A stretch of 64,000 nt of DNA from Azolla caroliniana (taxonomy: Eukaryota > Polypodiophyta). The notes beneath the pieces are model-generated. The model ran no database searches, was not told where the DNA came from, and saw only the letters and a list, made by a program, of their open reading frames with translations. The DNA lies in assembly GCA_043228905.1 (NCBI GenBank), contig JBHGNT010000008.1:4588001-4652000 (forward strand), written 5' to 3'. Below are positions 21,227-32,169 of this stretch, in pieces. The translations under genes were made by a program, and so were the position numbers. Positions within the stretch are counted from its first letter, which is position 1. Every line of letters starts with the position of its first letter.

Positions 21227-21993
21227 TGTGAAAGTGTTTTTAGAATCTAAGCCATTGAACATTAGGAGAATATAAAGTATAGATAATTCACCTTTTGAGG
21301 ATAAGAACACGAACTAAGACCTTAGGGAAGAAGTCAAAAGTAAAAGTACGAGACCAAGAGAAAAGTAAAAAGAGAAAACGCAGACTATAAATAACAGTAA
21401 AAATAGAATGGTCATAACTCCCTCGTTGTTTATCCAAATATCACGTTTAAATATGGATTAGAAAGCTTGTAAAAAGAGCTTTCTATAGCTTTTTAAATCG
21501 CTTAATTTGGATATCGGATGAGGGAGATATGACGATTAGAAGGTCGATGTGTCATAGCTAAAAATAGGGAGATAAAAAGCTTCTAAAAATAGCATGAACG
21601 TGGATAAGAAGAGGAAGGTTATAAAAGAAGAAGTGATATTAGTGAGGAGGGGGCCAAGAGTGAAGGCCAAGAGTGGGGGCGAAGAGTGAAGGCCAAAGAG
21701 TGGATGAGGAGTGTTAGGAAGAAGTGTCTTTGTGGAAGAGGAAGTGTCTTAGAAGAGGAAGGTCTTTGGTTTTAGTTCAATGTGGAGTTTGTCTCCTTTG
21801 TATTCTCTTGATGTTGAAATATCAGAACATTCTTATTTCTTGCTCGCTTTCTCTATCTTTTTTCTTAGTTTCTTGAGTTATACTCTCTAATCATAATTAC
21901 CTAGAGCTATATTATGATTTTCAACTCCATCTAATCGGTTTGGTCAAGCCCTCATATAGTGTATAACTATCTATTATCTTATACACCCTATCA
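21227..21993 (+). repeat. Gypsy B 5' LTR
   Basis: Starts TGTGAAAGTG and ends ACCCTATCA, 767 bp, nearly identical to 24436-25202. The internal sequence 'gccaagagtg' is repeated near 21650. Confidence 0.95.
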
Positions 21994-21996
21994 TTT

Positions 21997-22013
21997 TGGC
22001 GCTCCAGGGAGGG
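21997..22013 (+). other. Gypsy B primer binding site
   Basis: TGGCGCTCCAGGGAGGG begins three bases after the 5' LTR end. The TGGCGC start is usual for plant gypsy elements. The tRNA was not identified. Confidence 0.7.
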
Positions 22014-22080
22014 CCGATCCTTTCCGTATAGGAAGAGAAGTTATCATTTAATTGTGTTACTATATTACATTAACTTAGCT

Positions 22081-24180
22081 ATGCAATTTGCATTTTCGGG
22101 TGAAAGAACACAAGATGCTGGTGCCTTTTTGGCATGCTTTGAGCATCATGCCATATCTATTGGACGCATCACCGACAACGAAAAGTTGCCCTTGTTGGTA
22201 GCTACATTCTATGGTCGTGCTCGAGATTGGTATGACTCTCTTCCGCAAAATGAACAAGGAGAATATCAATTATTGGTGCATCAATTTCGTACAAGATATA
22301 TTCAATGGAAAAGTGCAACTGAGGTAAGGGAGGAGCTTTTTCAACTAAAGATGGAATCACCTTTTGGTTTTTTAGAGTATGAACGAAATTTCCAAGAATT
22401 GTGGACGACGTGGATTCGTCTTCGTGGTGGCACCGAAGACGAGTGGTTTAAGATAGAACAATTTAAGGTGGGCCTTGATATGCATTTCCGTTTGGAGGCA
22501 AGCTTGAAGGATCCAACGACTTTTCAAGCTCTTCTCCAAGTTTGTCAAGATTATGATCGACAAGTGAAGATGATGAGTTCCATGGGGGATCCCCAAATGA
22601 CGGCTTTGGGTGCAAATTTGATGCCTCGTGCCAACTTTCAAGCCTTATCTTCAATTGTGCATGGTGGACAAGTGTTTCCAAATGTGTATACCACCACAAC
22701 AATAAACCCAACAAGTATATCTCAAGAAGTGGAACAAGTGAAGAGTGAACAAGATACAATGGCGTTGGTGAATCGGCGCTTTGATGAAGTGATGGCCCAC
22801 TTGCAACAATCCCAAGCAATTCGCAACACTATTCCCGATGGTGGTGGCTCTAGAGGGCATCAAGGTGTAATTTGTTATTCTTGTCAAGAGGAGGGACACT
22901 CAACAAGATGTCCTCATCGACAACAAAGAGGTATGGAAAGAGACATGTATGAAGTGCAACGGAATGGACAACGACCTATCAACAATGGAGTCGAAGGAGG
23001 CGAATCCATAACACTTCCAATGACTCAGGTTCCTACAATTCCTCATAATGTGAATCTTCTTAATTTTATTGATGATAGTGATAGTGCTTGTGAAGTAGCT
23101 CTTGTGAAAAGGACAAGAGCCTCGCAAAAGGAGAAAGAAGTTGAAGGAGAATCTAGTGACTCAAGACAAAAGAAGAAGTCTAAGGAGAATGAGAAAGAGG
23201 ACAAATTGAGAAGGAGACACTCTAGAAGGAAGATAAAGATGGAGGATATTCCTATGGGAGAAGGTGTAGAATCTTTCAATCGGAAGCATGAATTGATATC
23301 GAGTGGACCAAGGATAACATGGCCGCAACTTCTCCAATTATCATCCACATTACAAAATGAGTGGGGGAGGTTTGTGAGTATTTGCCAAAGTCAAAAGACC
23401 GTGCATTACGTGGGGATCATGCGAGTAGAAGATCGAAAGGGCATACGTCCAATCATCCCTGTCTCCATCAAAGGGGTTCACATCAAAGATGCCTTGGGTG
23501 ATAGTGGTGCTAGGGTAAGCTTGATTTCTGAATTTGTAGTAAACAAAGTAGGAATTCCTATTAGTAGGTCATCTTCAACAAGGGTGGTTGTAGTAGATAG
23601 TGGAGTGGTGCATTGCACAAGCATAGTGGAGGATGTGTTCATCAAGTGTTTTGGAATAAGAGGAGAAGCTTGCAACAAATACCACATCAACTTGAAGGAA
23701 AGTGTATCAATTTCCCCAAAGCTTCGGCAATTGAGTGTTGAACAAAAGGAAGAATTTATGCAAGAGTTCAACGCATGGTTACAAGAAAGTTCCAATTATA
23801 AGATGGAAGATTTGAGGTGTGTGCCACCTATAGTTTTGGTTCCAAAGAAGAATGAGATCAATTTCAAACCCTTGAATGATTCGACCAAACGAGATGAATT
23901 TTCACTTCCTTCTCGAGATGAGATTGTCGATAAAATGGTTGTTTATACAAAACAAGGTAGTGTGGACAATATGTTGTGCCAAAAAGGATTTCATGTGGAT
24001 GATTCAAAGATTAACATAATTACAAAGATGACAATTCCAACAAGTCTTGAAGCTTTGAAAGTATTTGTGCAAAAGGTGCGCTCGCTCGAAAGATTCATTT
24101 ATATGTTGACATGCTTACTGCTATCAAGAGTGATGTATCCCATGGCCCTACTAGTCTTTGGAGAATTAACGAAGACATAA
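22081..24180 (+). CDS. Gypsy B gag-protease ORF with fused remnants of RT
   Basis: The first ATG of the open frame is at 22081, giving 699 codons without a stop. Capsid-type gag comes first (FSGERTQDAGAFLACFE, ATFYGRARDWYDSL). A zinc knuckle CYSCQEEGHSTRC is at about 22874; its last spacing is one residue shorter than the usual CX2CX4HX4C. A Lys/Glu-rich linker follows, then a retropepsin with DSGA near 23500. After it come only the RT start (PPIVLVPKKNEINFK) and then sequence from downstream of RT (FHVDDSKINIITKM). The catalytic palm is deleted, yet the frame stays open. It could supply capsid but not copying or integration functions. Confidence 0.88.
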   Translation: MQFAFSGERTQDAGAFLACFEHHAISIGRITDNEKLPLLVATFYGRARDWYDSLPQNEQGEYQLLVHQFRTRYIQWKSATEVREELFQLKMESPFGFLEYERNFQELWTTWIRLRGGTEDEWFKIEQFKVGLDMHFRLEASLKDPTTFQALLQVCQDYDRQVKMMSSMGDPQMTALGANLMPRANFQALSSIVHGGQVFPNVYTTTTINPTSISQEVEQVKSEQDTMALVNRRFDEVMAHLQQSQAIRNTIPDGGGSRGHQGVICYSCQEEGHSTRCPHRQQRGMERDMYEVQRNGQRPINNGVEGGESITLPMTQVPTIPHNVNLLNFIDDSDSACEVALVKRTRASQKEKEVEGESSDSRQKKKSKENEKEDKLRRRHSRRKIKMEDIPMGEGVESFNRKHELISSGPRITWPQLLQLSSTLQNEWGRFVSICQSQKTVHYVGIMRVEDRKGIRPIIPVSIKGVHIKDALGDSGARVSLISEFVVNKVGIPISRSSSTRVVVVDSGVVHCTSIVEDVFIKCFGIRGEACNKYHINLKESVSISPKLRQLSVEQKEEFMQEFNAWLQESSNYKMEDLRCVPPIVLVPKKNEINFKPLNDSTKRDEFSLPSRDEIVDKMVVYTKQGSVDNMLCQKGFHVDDSKINIITKMTIPTSLEALKVFVQKVRSLERFIYMLTCLLLSRVMYPMALLVFGELTKT

Positions 24181-24418
24181 TGATTGTGGTAACCTCTTTC
24201 TTTGTGTTGACAAGGAGAAAGATGATGATGGAATTGTCAATGTGTGTGTGGGTGTGTCTAGGAGTGTGAGGTTTTTCCTACCGACTAGCGGGGGTTTTAC
24301 TCACATAGTTTGTTTCTTTTTCTTCTCTCCTTCTTTGTCTATAGCCTACCATAAGGCGAAGGAGTTTTTTTTATTCTTTTTATCTTCGGCTCACCATAAA
24401 TGGTTCGCTCAACAAGCA

Positions 24419-24435
24419 AGAGGGGGAGGGCTAAA
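24419..24435 (+). other. Gypsy B polypurine tract
   Basis: AGAGGGGGAGGGCTAAA directly precedes the 3' LTR. This is the expected primer for plus-strand synthesis. Confidence 0.8.
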
Positions 24436-25202
24436 TGTGAAAGTGTTTTTAGAATCTAAGCCATTGAACATTAGGAGAATATAAAGTATAGATAATTCAC
24501 CTTTTGAGGATAAGAACACGAACTAAGACCTTAGGGAAGAAGTCAAAAGTAAAAGTACGAGACCAAGAGAAAAGTAAAAAGAGAAAACGCAGACTATAAA
24601 TAACAGTAAAAATAGAATGGTCATAACTCCCTCGTTGTTTATCCAAATATCACGTTTAAATATGGATTAGAAAGCTTGTAAAAAGAGCTTTCTATAGCTT
24701 TTTAAATCGCTTAATTTGGATATCGGATGAGGGAGATATGACGATTAGAAGGTCGATGTGTCATAGCTAAAAATAGGGAGATAAAAAGCTTCTAAAAATA
24801 GCATGAACGTGGATAAGAAGAGGAAGGTTATAAAAGAAGAAGTGATATTAGTGAGGAGGGGGCCAAGAGTGAAGGCCAAGAGTGGGGGCGAAGAGTGAAG
24901 GCCAAAGAGTGGATGAGGAGTGTTAGGAAGAAGTGTCTTTGTGGAAGAGGAAGTGTCTTAGGAGAGGAAGGTCTTTGGTTTTAGTTCAATGTGGAGTTTG
25001 TCTCCTTTGTATTCTCTTGATGTTGAAATATCAGAACATTCTTATTTCTTGCTCGCTTTCTCTATCTTTTTTCTTAGTTTCTTGAGTTATACTCTCTAAT
25101 CATAATTACCTAGAGCTATATTATGATTTTCAACTCCATCTAATCGGTTTGGTCAAGCCCTCATATAGTGTATAACTATCTATTATCTTATACACCCTAT
25201 CA
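24436..25202 (+). repeat. Gypsy B 3' LTR
   Basis: Equal in length to the 5' LTR (767 bp). The one difference I found is G at 24962 where the 5' LTR has A. GACTC follows as the second copy of the target duplication. Confidence 0.95.
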
Positions 25203-26571
25203 GACTCCAACACAACAAACACATTATCATCCTCCCAACCGATAAAAATATGGGAGTATGTGTTCTAGATAAAGACACATACTACACCAAAGCCATAGAA
25301 CACCTCTCGAATTCTACCACCTATAAGAGAGTCAGCCACTTCCCCTTGGAAGAGTTACTATACTGCCTTAATAACATAATAACAAACCACTTAGGTACAC
25401 TTCCCCCAATTGAAGCTAATTTCATCCTCCACAAACCTAAAAAAAGATATCAAGTATCCAACCTCTATTTCCTCCCTAAATTACACAAAACACCTATGGG
25501 TTTTCAGCCCATTTGTTCATATAATAACTCCTTATTTGAACAAATATCGAAGTGGTTACACCACCAACTTCTCCCAATCCTCCTTCTCCAACCACAATAT
25601 CTAAAAGACTCTCACACACTAATCCAATCACTAGAAAACCTACACCCACCATCTAATAGTTTCTTATTCACGTTTGACGTTGAATCTCTCTATCCTAGTA
25701 TCCCCCCTAAGCTAGGACTCCAAGCCCTACGTAGTCTAATCACCCCCCACTTTTCCCCTTCGAAAACAAATCTCATCTATACCCTTAGTGCCCTTATTTT
25801 AGAATATCACTATCTCATTTTCGATGACGTAGTTTACCAACAAATAAAAGGTACGGCCATGGGTAGCAACTTTTCAGTCGTATATGCATGCCTCTTTTTA
25901 GTATATCTCGAAAACTTACAACCATCACCCCCCCATCTCTTCTACTTCACCCGCTATATTGATGATGCATTTGGGGTCTAGACAGGCCCAAATCTCAACT
26001 TTTAGAATATCTTGACTTTTACCCTTTACACACAAATAACTCCATCAAGCTTACCATTCAAACTTCCCCCTTTCGGCTACCTTTTTAAGACATATGAATC
26101 AACCTCGAAAATTCATCTTTTTTATTCAATTGTTTTCAAAAACCTCTCAATTCATACCAATACTTGCCTTTTTCATCGGATCATCCTTCCCATACGAAAC
26201 AACACTTTATCACTAATGAAGTGAAGAGATATCTCATTAGAGAAAGCACCCCATTAGGTTTCTACCAAATGAAAAAACTCTTTTTCAATAGACTAGTTAA
26301 CTGTGGTTACCCTCCGTCCTTTATACTAAAAAGCTATAAGAAAATACCTTTTAATCTTAGAAAAACACTCCTAAATCAACCCAAAACTATTACTTCCCTT
26401 AACCCCACAATCTTTAAACTTAGATACACCAAACATACCCCAAAACTAGGCATTCATAGTTTTCTAAAAAATCTCTATAGTGACTTAATGTTAGATCCCG
26501 AGCTTACAAGCATCTCACGCCCTTTCGTATGTTGGACAAAATCTAAGTCCTTACATGCCCTCCTAGTTAAG

Positions 26572-26772
26572 ACTAAGTTTTCAAACAATCCACCAAAATC
26601 CCCCACTTAAAACTAAGTTTTCAAACAATCCACCAAAATCCCCCACTTAAAACTAAGTTTTTCAAACAATCCACCAAAATCCCCCACTTAAGACTAAATT
26701 TTCAAACAATCCACCCAAATCCCCCACTTAACACTAAGTTTTCAAATAATTCACCCACATCCCCCACTTAAT
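26572..26772 (+). repeat. 40-41-bp tandem repeat at PLE 3' end, 5 units
   Basis: Units starting ACTAAGTTT lie at 26572, 26612, 26652, 26693 and 26733. The first unit contains the end and stop codon of the PLE RT frame, so the array grew from the coding end. Confidence 0.93.
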
Positions 26773-26874
26773 ATTATCCTAAATCCCCCTTTTTCATCAC
26801 ATTAAGAACTCCCCCCTCACCATCATCATTATACTAATTCCCCCTCTCTCATTCCCTATCACTTTCCTACACAC

Positions 26875-26941
<67 letters not shown>

Positions 26942-27041
26942 GTGTATGTTGCCTACTTTCTCTTGTTTAGCTTAAGCACCCTCTAATCATCGTGTGCCTA
27001 TCCCTACGCACTCCTTGTTTGACCATTTGGTCCTAGTAACA
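26773..27041. repeat. C-rich sequence and (CT)n microsatellite
   Basis: A pyrimidine-rich stretch leads into an uninterrupted CT tract of about 29 repeats at 26879-26937. The block ends at about 27041 where gypsy A LTR sequence resumes. No gene. Confidence 0.85.
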
Positions 27042-27212
27042 TACGCATCGATCCCCTAGACAATTAATACCCTTCCTAGTACATCTGTACATCAGTCGAA
27101 CTATTCCTAGCTATGTATAATTCATAAACACACACACGCGCGAAAGGGATTGGATCACGCCTCCTCCCATTTATTCCTCCTAGGGGCAGTTTTCTCCACG
27201 ACATCCACCCCC
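27042..27212 (-). repeat. Gypsy A left (3') LTR, second piece
   Basis: Matches 32625-32787 closely (ATACGCATCGATCCCCTAG to CTCCACGACA). A 20-bp hairpin, CTCTGTCCTTTCGGACAGAG, present in the right LTR at 32605-32624, is missing at the break. On the minus strand a G-rich polypurine tract (GCTGGGGGTGGA) lies just before the LTR. Confidence 0.9.
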
Positions 27213-27276
27213 AGCAAACCGCACGTCCACCAATACATGCCAGGTAGGAACAACCTTGGCAGAAACCAGCCCTAGA

Positions 27277-28311
27277 TCACTCGTCATTTTCCGAACCCTC
27301 GCGTTCCCCGATTCGGGCATCGCCACTGCCATCGCTCGCCGGGTCCGGTTCGTCCTCGTGCCGCTTCTTGAACATCTTGACCCTCTTGCCGGCCACCAGT
27401 ACCGCTATCCACATGCCATCGAGCTCTGCGAGATGATACGTGCCATTGTCGTTCGTGCTTGTTACCATGTAGGGCCCAAACCATCTCCTCGCAAACTTAC
27501 ACACCGCCTTGTGCTGATTATCCAGGCTACTGTCGTACACCAACACCCAGTCGCCTTCCTCGATCTTCTTCGGTCTCTGCCGGTGTGTTTGGTCGAACCG
27601 GCCATTGCTCCTTTCACGTGCCGTACGCAACTTCGCCATCGCCTGCTCCACATCCTCCGGTCGTCGCTCGAGCTGCCGAATCCGCGCCGCCAGCAACTCT
27701 TCCCGGCTCATCTCGTCCTTCCAATCCACCGCGACCCACGAAGTGATCGTCCGTTCCACCAGCATAATCGGTTTTTGCCCGTACATCAACTCTGCCAACA
27801 TGAACCCTGTCACCGAACTGTGCGTAGTCCGGTCCGCCCAAAGCGCATAGGGTAGAAGCCGCATGCAATTCCCGACCTACCCTTCACACGCTCGTAGTAA
27901 AGCCTTCCCGATCGGTCCGTTTCCGCGTTCTATCTTCCCATTCGCCTCCGGATTGTACACCATAGTGAGGGAGAGCTTGACCCCTAACCGGTCGAACAGC
28001 TCCTCAGCTTCTTGCGCGTCCAACTCTCTTTGATCCGCCACAATTTTCCCTACGCATCCATACCGGCACACTACCTCTTCGATCAAGAACCGGCACACCG
28101 TCGCAGTCTTCTTGTTCGTCAGTGCGCGGCCTTCCACTTGGTTCGTTAAATCTTCCCGCGCAAGCATCAAATACCACATTTGCCCTACTCCCATCGGCAT
28201 CGTCACTAAGTCGACCATCCATTTGAATTGGATGGTCGGCAGGTAGGTTGGGTGCAGCTCGTCTCGATGCCAAATCGCGGAGTGCATCTGACCATTTTCA
28301 CACGTCGTCAT
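27277..28311 (-). pseudogene. Gypsy A integrase
   Basis: Minus-strand reading shows the DDE core: WMVDLVTMP, then IVADQRELDA, then NPEANGKIERGNG, followed by a C-terminal region with WVLVYDSSLDN.HKAV and GPYMV. A stop at 27877-27879 separates core and C-terminal parts in the same frame. The zinc-binding N-terminus should lie at 28312-28530 but is broken by stops. The family role is joining element ends to target DNA. Confidence 0.85.
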
Positions 28312-28529
28312 GAACTAGTACACATCCCGGTACAACCCCGGCCACCAATACTTCTCTTTCAATTTCTCGAATGAGGCCCATGTCCCGCGGTCCCCGGACT
28401 CGCATGGTACGCCGTAAGCAATGCGTTCTATTCGTCCTTTCTCACTACTATGCGGAGTGGGACACCACCTCGCTTCTTAGGGTGCCTCCATATGTTCCTG
28501 TCCCGTAGGAAGAACTGTTAAGCTTTCTT

Positions 28530-29132
28530 TCAAATCCAGTTAGCCTCTTCCTTTGTCCACGTTGCGTCTAGTGTCATTGTCTTCAGGAACCTACCGATCT
28601 GGAGCCACTCCCCGTCATACTCTCCTTCGTGAAATTCGTTAAGCGTTGGAGGGCTCCTCTCCCTCGTTATGTATGCCATCTCGAAGAAGTCTACGGTGAC
28701 TTCCTCGTCCTCCGAAACCATGTCGTCCTCGTCGTCAAACCGTGCTCTCGAAAGCATGTCGGCCATGGTGTTGTTCTTCTCGGAGATGTGTCGTATCTCT
28801 GGATTTAGAGACTTGATGTATGCGATCCACCGGAGCATTGCCAGGTCCGGAGTCGCACATCCAGAAATCATACCGAGAATCGGTAGGCAGTCCGTCTCGA
28901 TTATTACCTCCGTCCCTATAAGATAATCTTTGTCGGCCTTAACCGCCGAAACGATACCCCATAGTTCGCACTTAACTTGGGCGTATCCTCGTTGTCGCTC
29001 ACTGAGAACCTTCGCCCCGAACTGGATCAGGAACCGCGCGCTGCTTTCGTCCTCCTGATTGATCACACATCCGATTCCGGTCAGGCTTGTGTCAACGGTT
29101 ATGTAGATGGGGATCTCCTTGCCATAAACCAC
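28530..29132 (-). pseudogene. Gypsy A RNase H domain
   Basis: Reads IPIYITVDTSLTGIGCVINQ, ERQRGYAQVKCELWGIVSAV, IIETDCLPILGMI and KNNTMADMLSRARF, with the D, E, D residues of RNase H. The frame is open but shifted relative to the RT, so at least one indel lies near 29140-29200. RNase H removes the RNA strand after cDNA synthesis. Confidence 0.85.
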
Positions 29133-29205
29133 TTTCTTGAGAGTCGGTGTTGCGGTAAGTGCCTCCTTCAGTCTCCGGACCTACTTCGTATGCTCCTTGC
29201 CACAT

Positions 29206-30168
29206 TCAAATTTGCGCCCCTTCTTCAGCAAACCCGTAAAGTGGTTCTGCGACGTGTGCGTAGTGCGGAATCCAGATGTGGTAGAATGTGCACGCACCCA
29301 GGAACCTCCGCACCTCAGTAACCGACTTGCACTCTTCCTTCATTACGGAGATGACTTCTATCTTTGCCGGAGACGGTTTCCGGCCATAGGGCCCGCATAG
29401 GTGACCGACCACTAGGATCTCCGGTTGGACGAACGCCAATTTCTCCCCGGAGAAGGTGAGCCGCGCGTCCTCCAGCCTTTGCAGCACCTTCTCGCAGTCA
29501 TTAATGTGGTCTGCGACGAACCTCCGTCATCCGTCCGGCCCAACCGCCTCGTCCTTATCCTCCACCGGATATCCTTTGATCGGGATTTCGTCCAGGAATG
29601 GCATGGTGATGTCCGGGATGCAGTCCCTTAGCACCTTGTTCATCGCATTCACCATGTGCGCCACCGAGTTCGTCTCTCCTTGCAGCAGGGTACACATCCG
29701 CACTAAGCCGAGAGGGGTCCGCATCGTTGTGATATCCCTACTCTCCACGGCTAGTTGGAACTCATCATACCCCGAGTACAGATCACCGATCGAATAGATT
29801 GACCTTCCGACGAAGGCTTCCACGAACTCGTCTATCGTCGGTCCGATACCCCTGTTGACCGGTTGCAGGTCCTGAATGAAGCGCATCATGCCGTTCTTCT
29901 TCAGCACAGTAAACCACCGATTCGAATATGGGACGTTCGACGGTTTGAGGATGCCCATCTCCACTTCCTGCTTCAGTAGCTCCATCAACTTCGGGATGTG
30001 AGCTCTAGGTACCAGAATCGGCTTGAGATTCCACGGCACATGCGGCACTGTGAATATCACCATCAGCTCCACGATCGTCGGGTCTACGCACCCAATCTTC
30101 TCCGGCAAGAATGCGAAGGCTTTCCCGTGCTTTCGGAGCATCCTCCGAAACCGGTCCTCCTCCGCCAA
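29206..30168 (-). pseudogene. Gypsy A reverse transcriptase
   Basis: The frame is open except for a TGA at 29527. Motifs include MGILKPSNVPYSNRWF, FIQDLQPVN, SIGDLYSGYDEFQLA and MRTPLGLVRM. The catalytic box reads PFLDEIPIKG, where Ty3/gypsy RTs have a second Asp, so the active pair is Asp-Glu in this copy. The rest (RRFLGACTFYHIWIPHY) is typical of the RT-RNase H connection. The sequence differs from common plant chromovirus, Athila or Tat RTs and recalls fungal-type elements with a '.DD..VKG' box; this is from memory of the families, not a search. Confidence 0.85.
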
Positions 30169-30320
30169 CAGTAGAAACCCACTCCCACCGACCTTGGGCT
30201 CCCGTCGCGTTATGTCGGTGAATCGGTGCCCTATGCCGACCGGTTGCTATAAACTTGGGTCCGATGCGACCCCCTTTATCCGTTATTCGTTATCCTCCGG
30301 AAAGGGTGTCGTGATTGGCC

Positions 30321-32123
30321 TCACCTTCCAATCCACAGTCTTGTACTTGGTATCCACTCGGGTCGTCCGACCTGACCCGAACCTTTCCCCACCACCAGCT
30401 CCTGCACGTCCCCAACTCGAACAGGGGTCTCCATAGTGGCCCTGGCCCAATGCAGCTTCGCGTAGTAGCTGTCCATCAACTCATCCTCTAGGGCCATGTC
30501 TTCTAGGTGCGTCGTCCACACCTCCACGGGCTTCTCCGGCTCCAACTCCGTCGAGAACCGCTACCGCTTCACCAAGTCCACAATGGAGTCGTGGAACTCC
30601 TTCGCAATTCCGAGCACCTCCCTCAATGAAAGCTCCACCTTGCTGTCGAGAATCCGCTCCTTGAGGACCTTCCACAGGTCCGTTGACCTCTCAATCTCCG
30701 TGCTCAGCTGGTAACCGGCCCTTTTCATTTTATCCGGCACCCCGGTGTTGCCAGCATCGTTCTGCTTTGTTCTAAACCGGGTCTCATACCGTTGTGAGGG
30801 ACCGGCGCCTCCAGCCCTTCCCGCGCGCTTGTCTTCTACCAGAACCTCGTAGTTCTGGCACGCGGCCTCCACGAAGCCGGTCTTTTCTTCGATCAAATCG
30901 TCGCATCCGGTGACCTCCCGAATCCGTTGTTACGCGCGGTCCGCTTCCTCTTTCCTCAGCCGAACCCCAGAGAGGCCTTCCAGCACTAGCGGCCAAAATC
31001 CGGAGTCTTTCGCCTTCCGGCCCTCGTCGCCCCCGACACGGATACCCACCGACGCGGAGTAGTGGACAGCCTCTGCATGTCGCATCGCGGCTTCTTCCAT
31101 CAAGCTCTTCATCCCGCCACGCCCAATGTTCAACTCTAGGGCTTTCCGCATGTCGCCGGAATGCACCCGCCCATTCCAGAGGTACACCACATTGGCCCGG
31201 AGTGGCTCTGCGAAATCCGCGCATTCTTTCCGGATGTGACCAACAGCGTCACACCACATGCATCGTTGCCCCATCAGCGACCTCCGGTCACGAGGTTGAT
31301 CGTCGTTGTCCCTCCGTGCTTTTGCGATCTGGAGGTCGCGCACCATTTGCGTCAGCTCTTCCAGAGCCGCTCATCCGGAAAAGCCTTGGACCACTCCGCT
31401 CGAGGTTGGGCCCGTCTCGAGCCAATTCTGAGTCTCTTCCTTCCCAGTCGGCACCAATACTGACTCCTCAAGCTTCCTCGCCGAGACCGACCCCGACGCC
31501 GTCGAGCCCTCATCGCTCCATTCGTGCCACTTGTCAAAGCGGGCGCAGACCCCTTTGACCACGGCCCAATCGGCCGTGAGGCCTTCATCCATCTCCAATA
31601 GGAGACCCACCTTCTCCCGATCCAACGCATGCACCGACTTGATGAACAGCAAGACCTTGCTCGTGTCGACTACGGTCCAATCCAGCGCCGACAACCGAGC
31701 GAACCGTTGTTCGAATTCCTGGAGGAGCACCGACGTGTTCCTCCCCTTCCCAGGGCTCTCAACCCAAGCCATGAAGTCCCGCTTCAACAGTCGAAGCGAA
31801 TCGTCGTACCCATACTTCTCGAGGAGCGGCCCCTCAAGCTCCACCCAAGCTCGGCATCCGGCCAACACCTCGAGCACCTCCGTGTGGATGCTCAACGTCA
31901 ACACTCGAGGGAATCCCGACAGCCGCCTGTCCTCCAGGATGTCCCTCATGATCATTTCAGCCCGATAGGGCTCCAAATAGCTCGTGGCATTCTTCCCACC
32001 GAATCGGCCTATGGTGCTGACAATCGATTCTATGGCCCTATCAAGGGCACCCGTTCCCTCGCGAGCGCTCACTAGCCGGTCGACGGCTACTGCCATAGCT
32101 TCAGCAAGCTCGGATCCCCTCAT
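30321..32123 (-). pseudogene. Gypsy A gag region
   Basis: The minus-strand ATG at 32121-32123 starts MRGSELAEAMAVAVDRL. One frame continues to about 30321 with stops at 31371-31373, about 30930 and 30561. A zinc knuckle, CMWCDAVGHIRKEC, sits near 31240. The gag core resembles the fragment at 4215-4499. A protease could not be recognised with confidence between the gag and the RT, where the frame also shifts. Confidence 0.8.
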
Positions 32124-32146
32124 CTTCAACTCCTTTACCGCCTTCT

Positions 32147-32164
32147 TTCACGTCGGGTTCACCA
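32147..32164 (-). other. Gypsy A primer binding site
   Basis: The minus strand reads TGGTGAACCCGACGTGAA, five bases inside the LTR. The same site is seen at 4530-4547. Confidence 0.8.
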
Positions 32165-32169
32165 AATAA

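Larger units (their letters stand above)
21227..25202 (+). mobile_element. Gypsy element B, young and internally deleted
   Basis: Two 767-bp LTRs (21227-21993 and 24436-25202) are flanked by GACTC at 21222-21226 and 25203-25207. I see one difference between the LTRs, so the insertion is recent. A primer site follows the 5' LTR and a purine tract precedes the 3' LTR. The interior is only about 2.4 kb and has a single long ORF lacking the RT core, RNase H and integrase. It must have been mobilised by another element's enzymes. Confidence 0.95.
20795..26610 (+). pseudogene. PLE reverse transcriptase, split by gypsy B and by stops
   Basis: The N-terminal part is at 20795-21226 (RLVRRAKRVNKQFRHAI, and later INTRIPYHLSRAFKRL), with stops and a frameshift. 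Removing gypsy B and one copy of GACTC puts this end in frame with HIIILPTDKNMGVCVLDK from 25203 on. The core follows: YFLPKLHKTPMGFQPICS, FTFDVESLYPSIPP, IKGTAMGSNFS and FTRYIDDAFGV, with the catalytic Asp pair in YIDD. A stop at 25979-25981 and frameshifts lead to the C-terminal part at 26164-26610, ending RPFVCWTKSKSLHALLVKTK, the usual PLE end. PLE RTs are related to telomerase RT. No GIY-YIG domain follows. Confidence 0.88.
18545..26772 (+). mobile_element. Penelope-like element (PLE), interrupted by gypsy B
   Basis: The element has a first reading frame (about 18545-20777), then a PLE reverse transcriptase (about 20795-26610), then a five-unit 40-bp repeat. No GIY-YIG endonuclease motif is seen on either side of the RT, as in the endonuclease-deficient PLEs described from rotifers, fungi, stramenopiles and Selaginella. 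Gypsy B (21227-25202) splits it. The exact ends are not determined; the inserted block in the gypsy A LTR ends at 27041. Confidence 0.82.
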
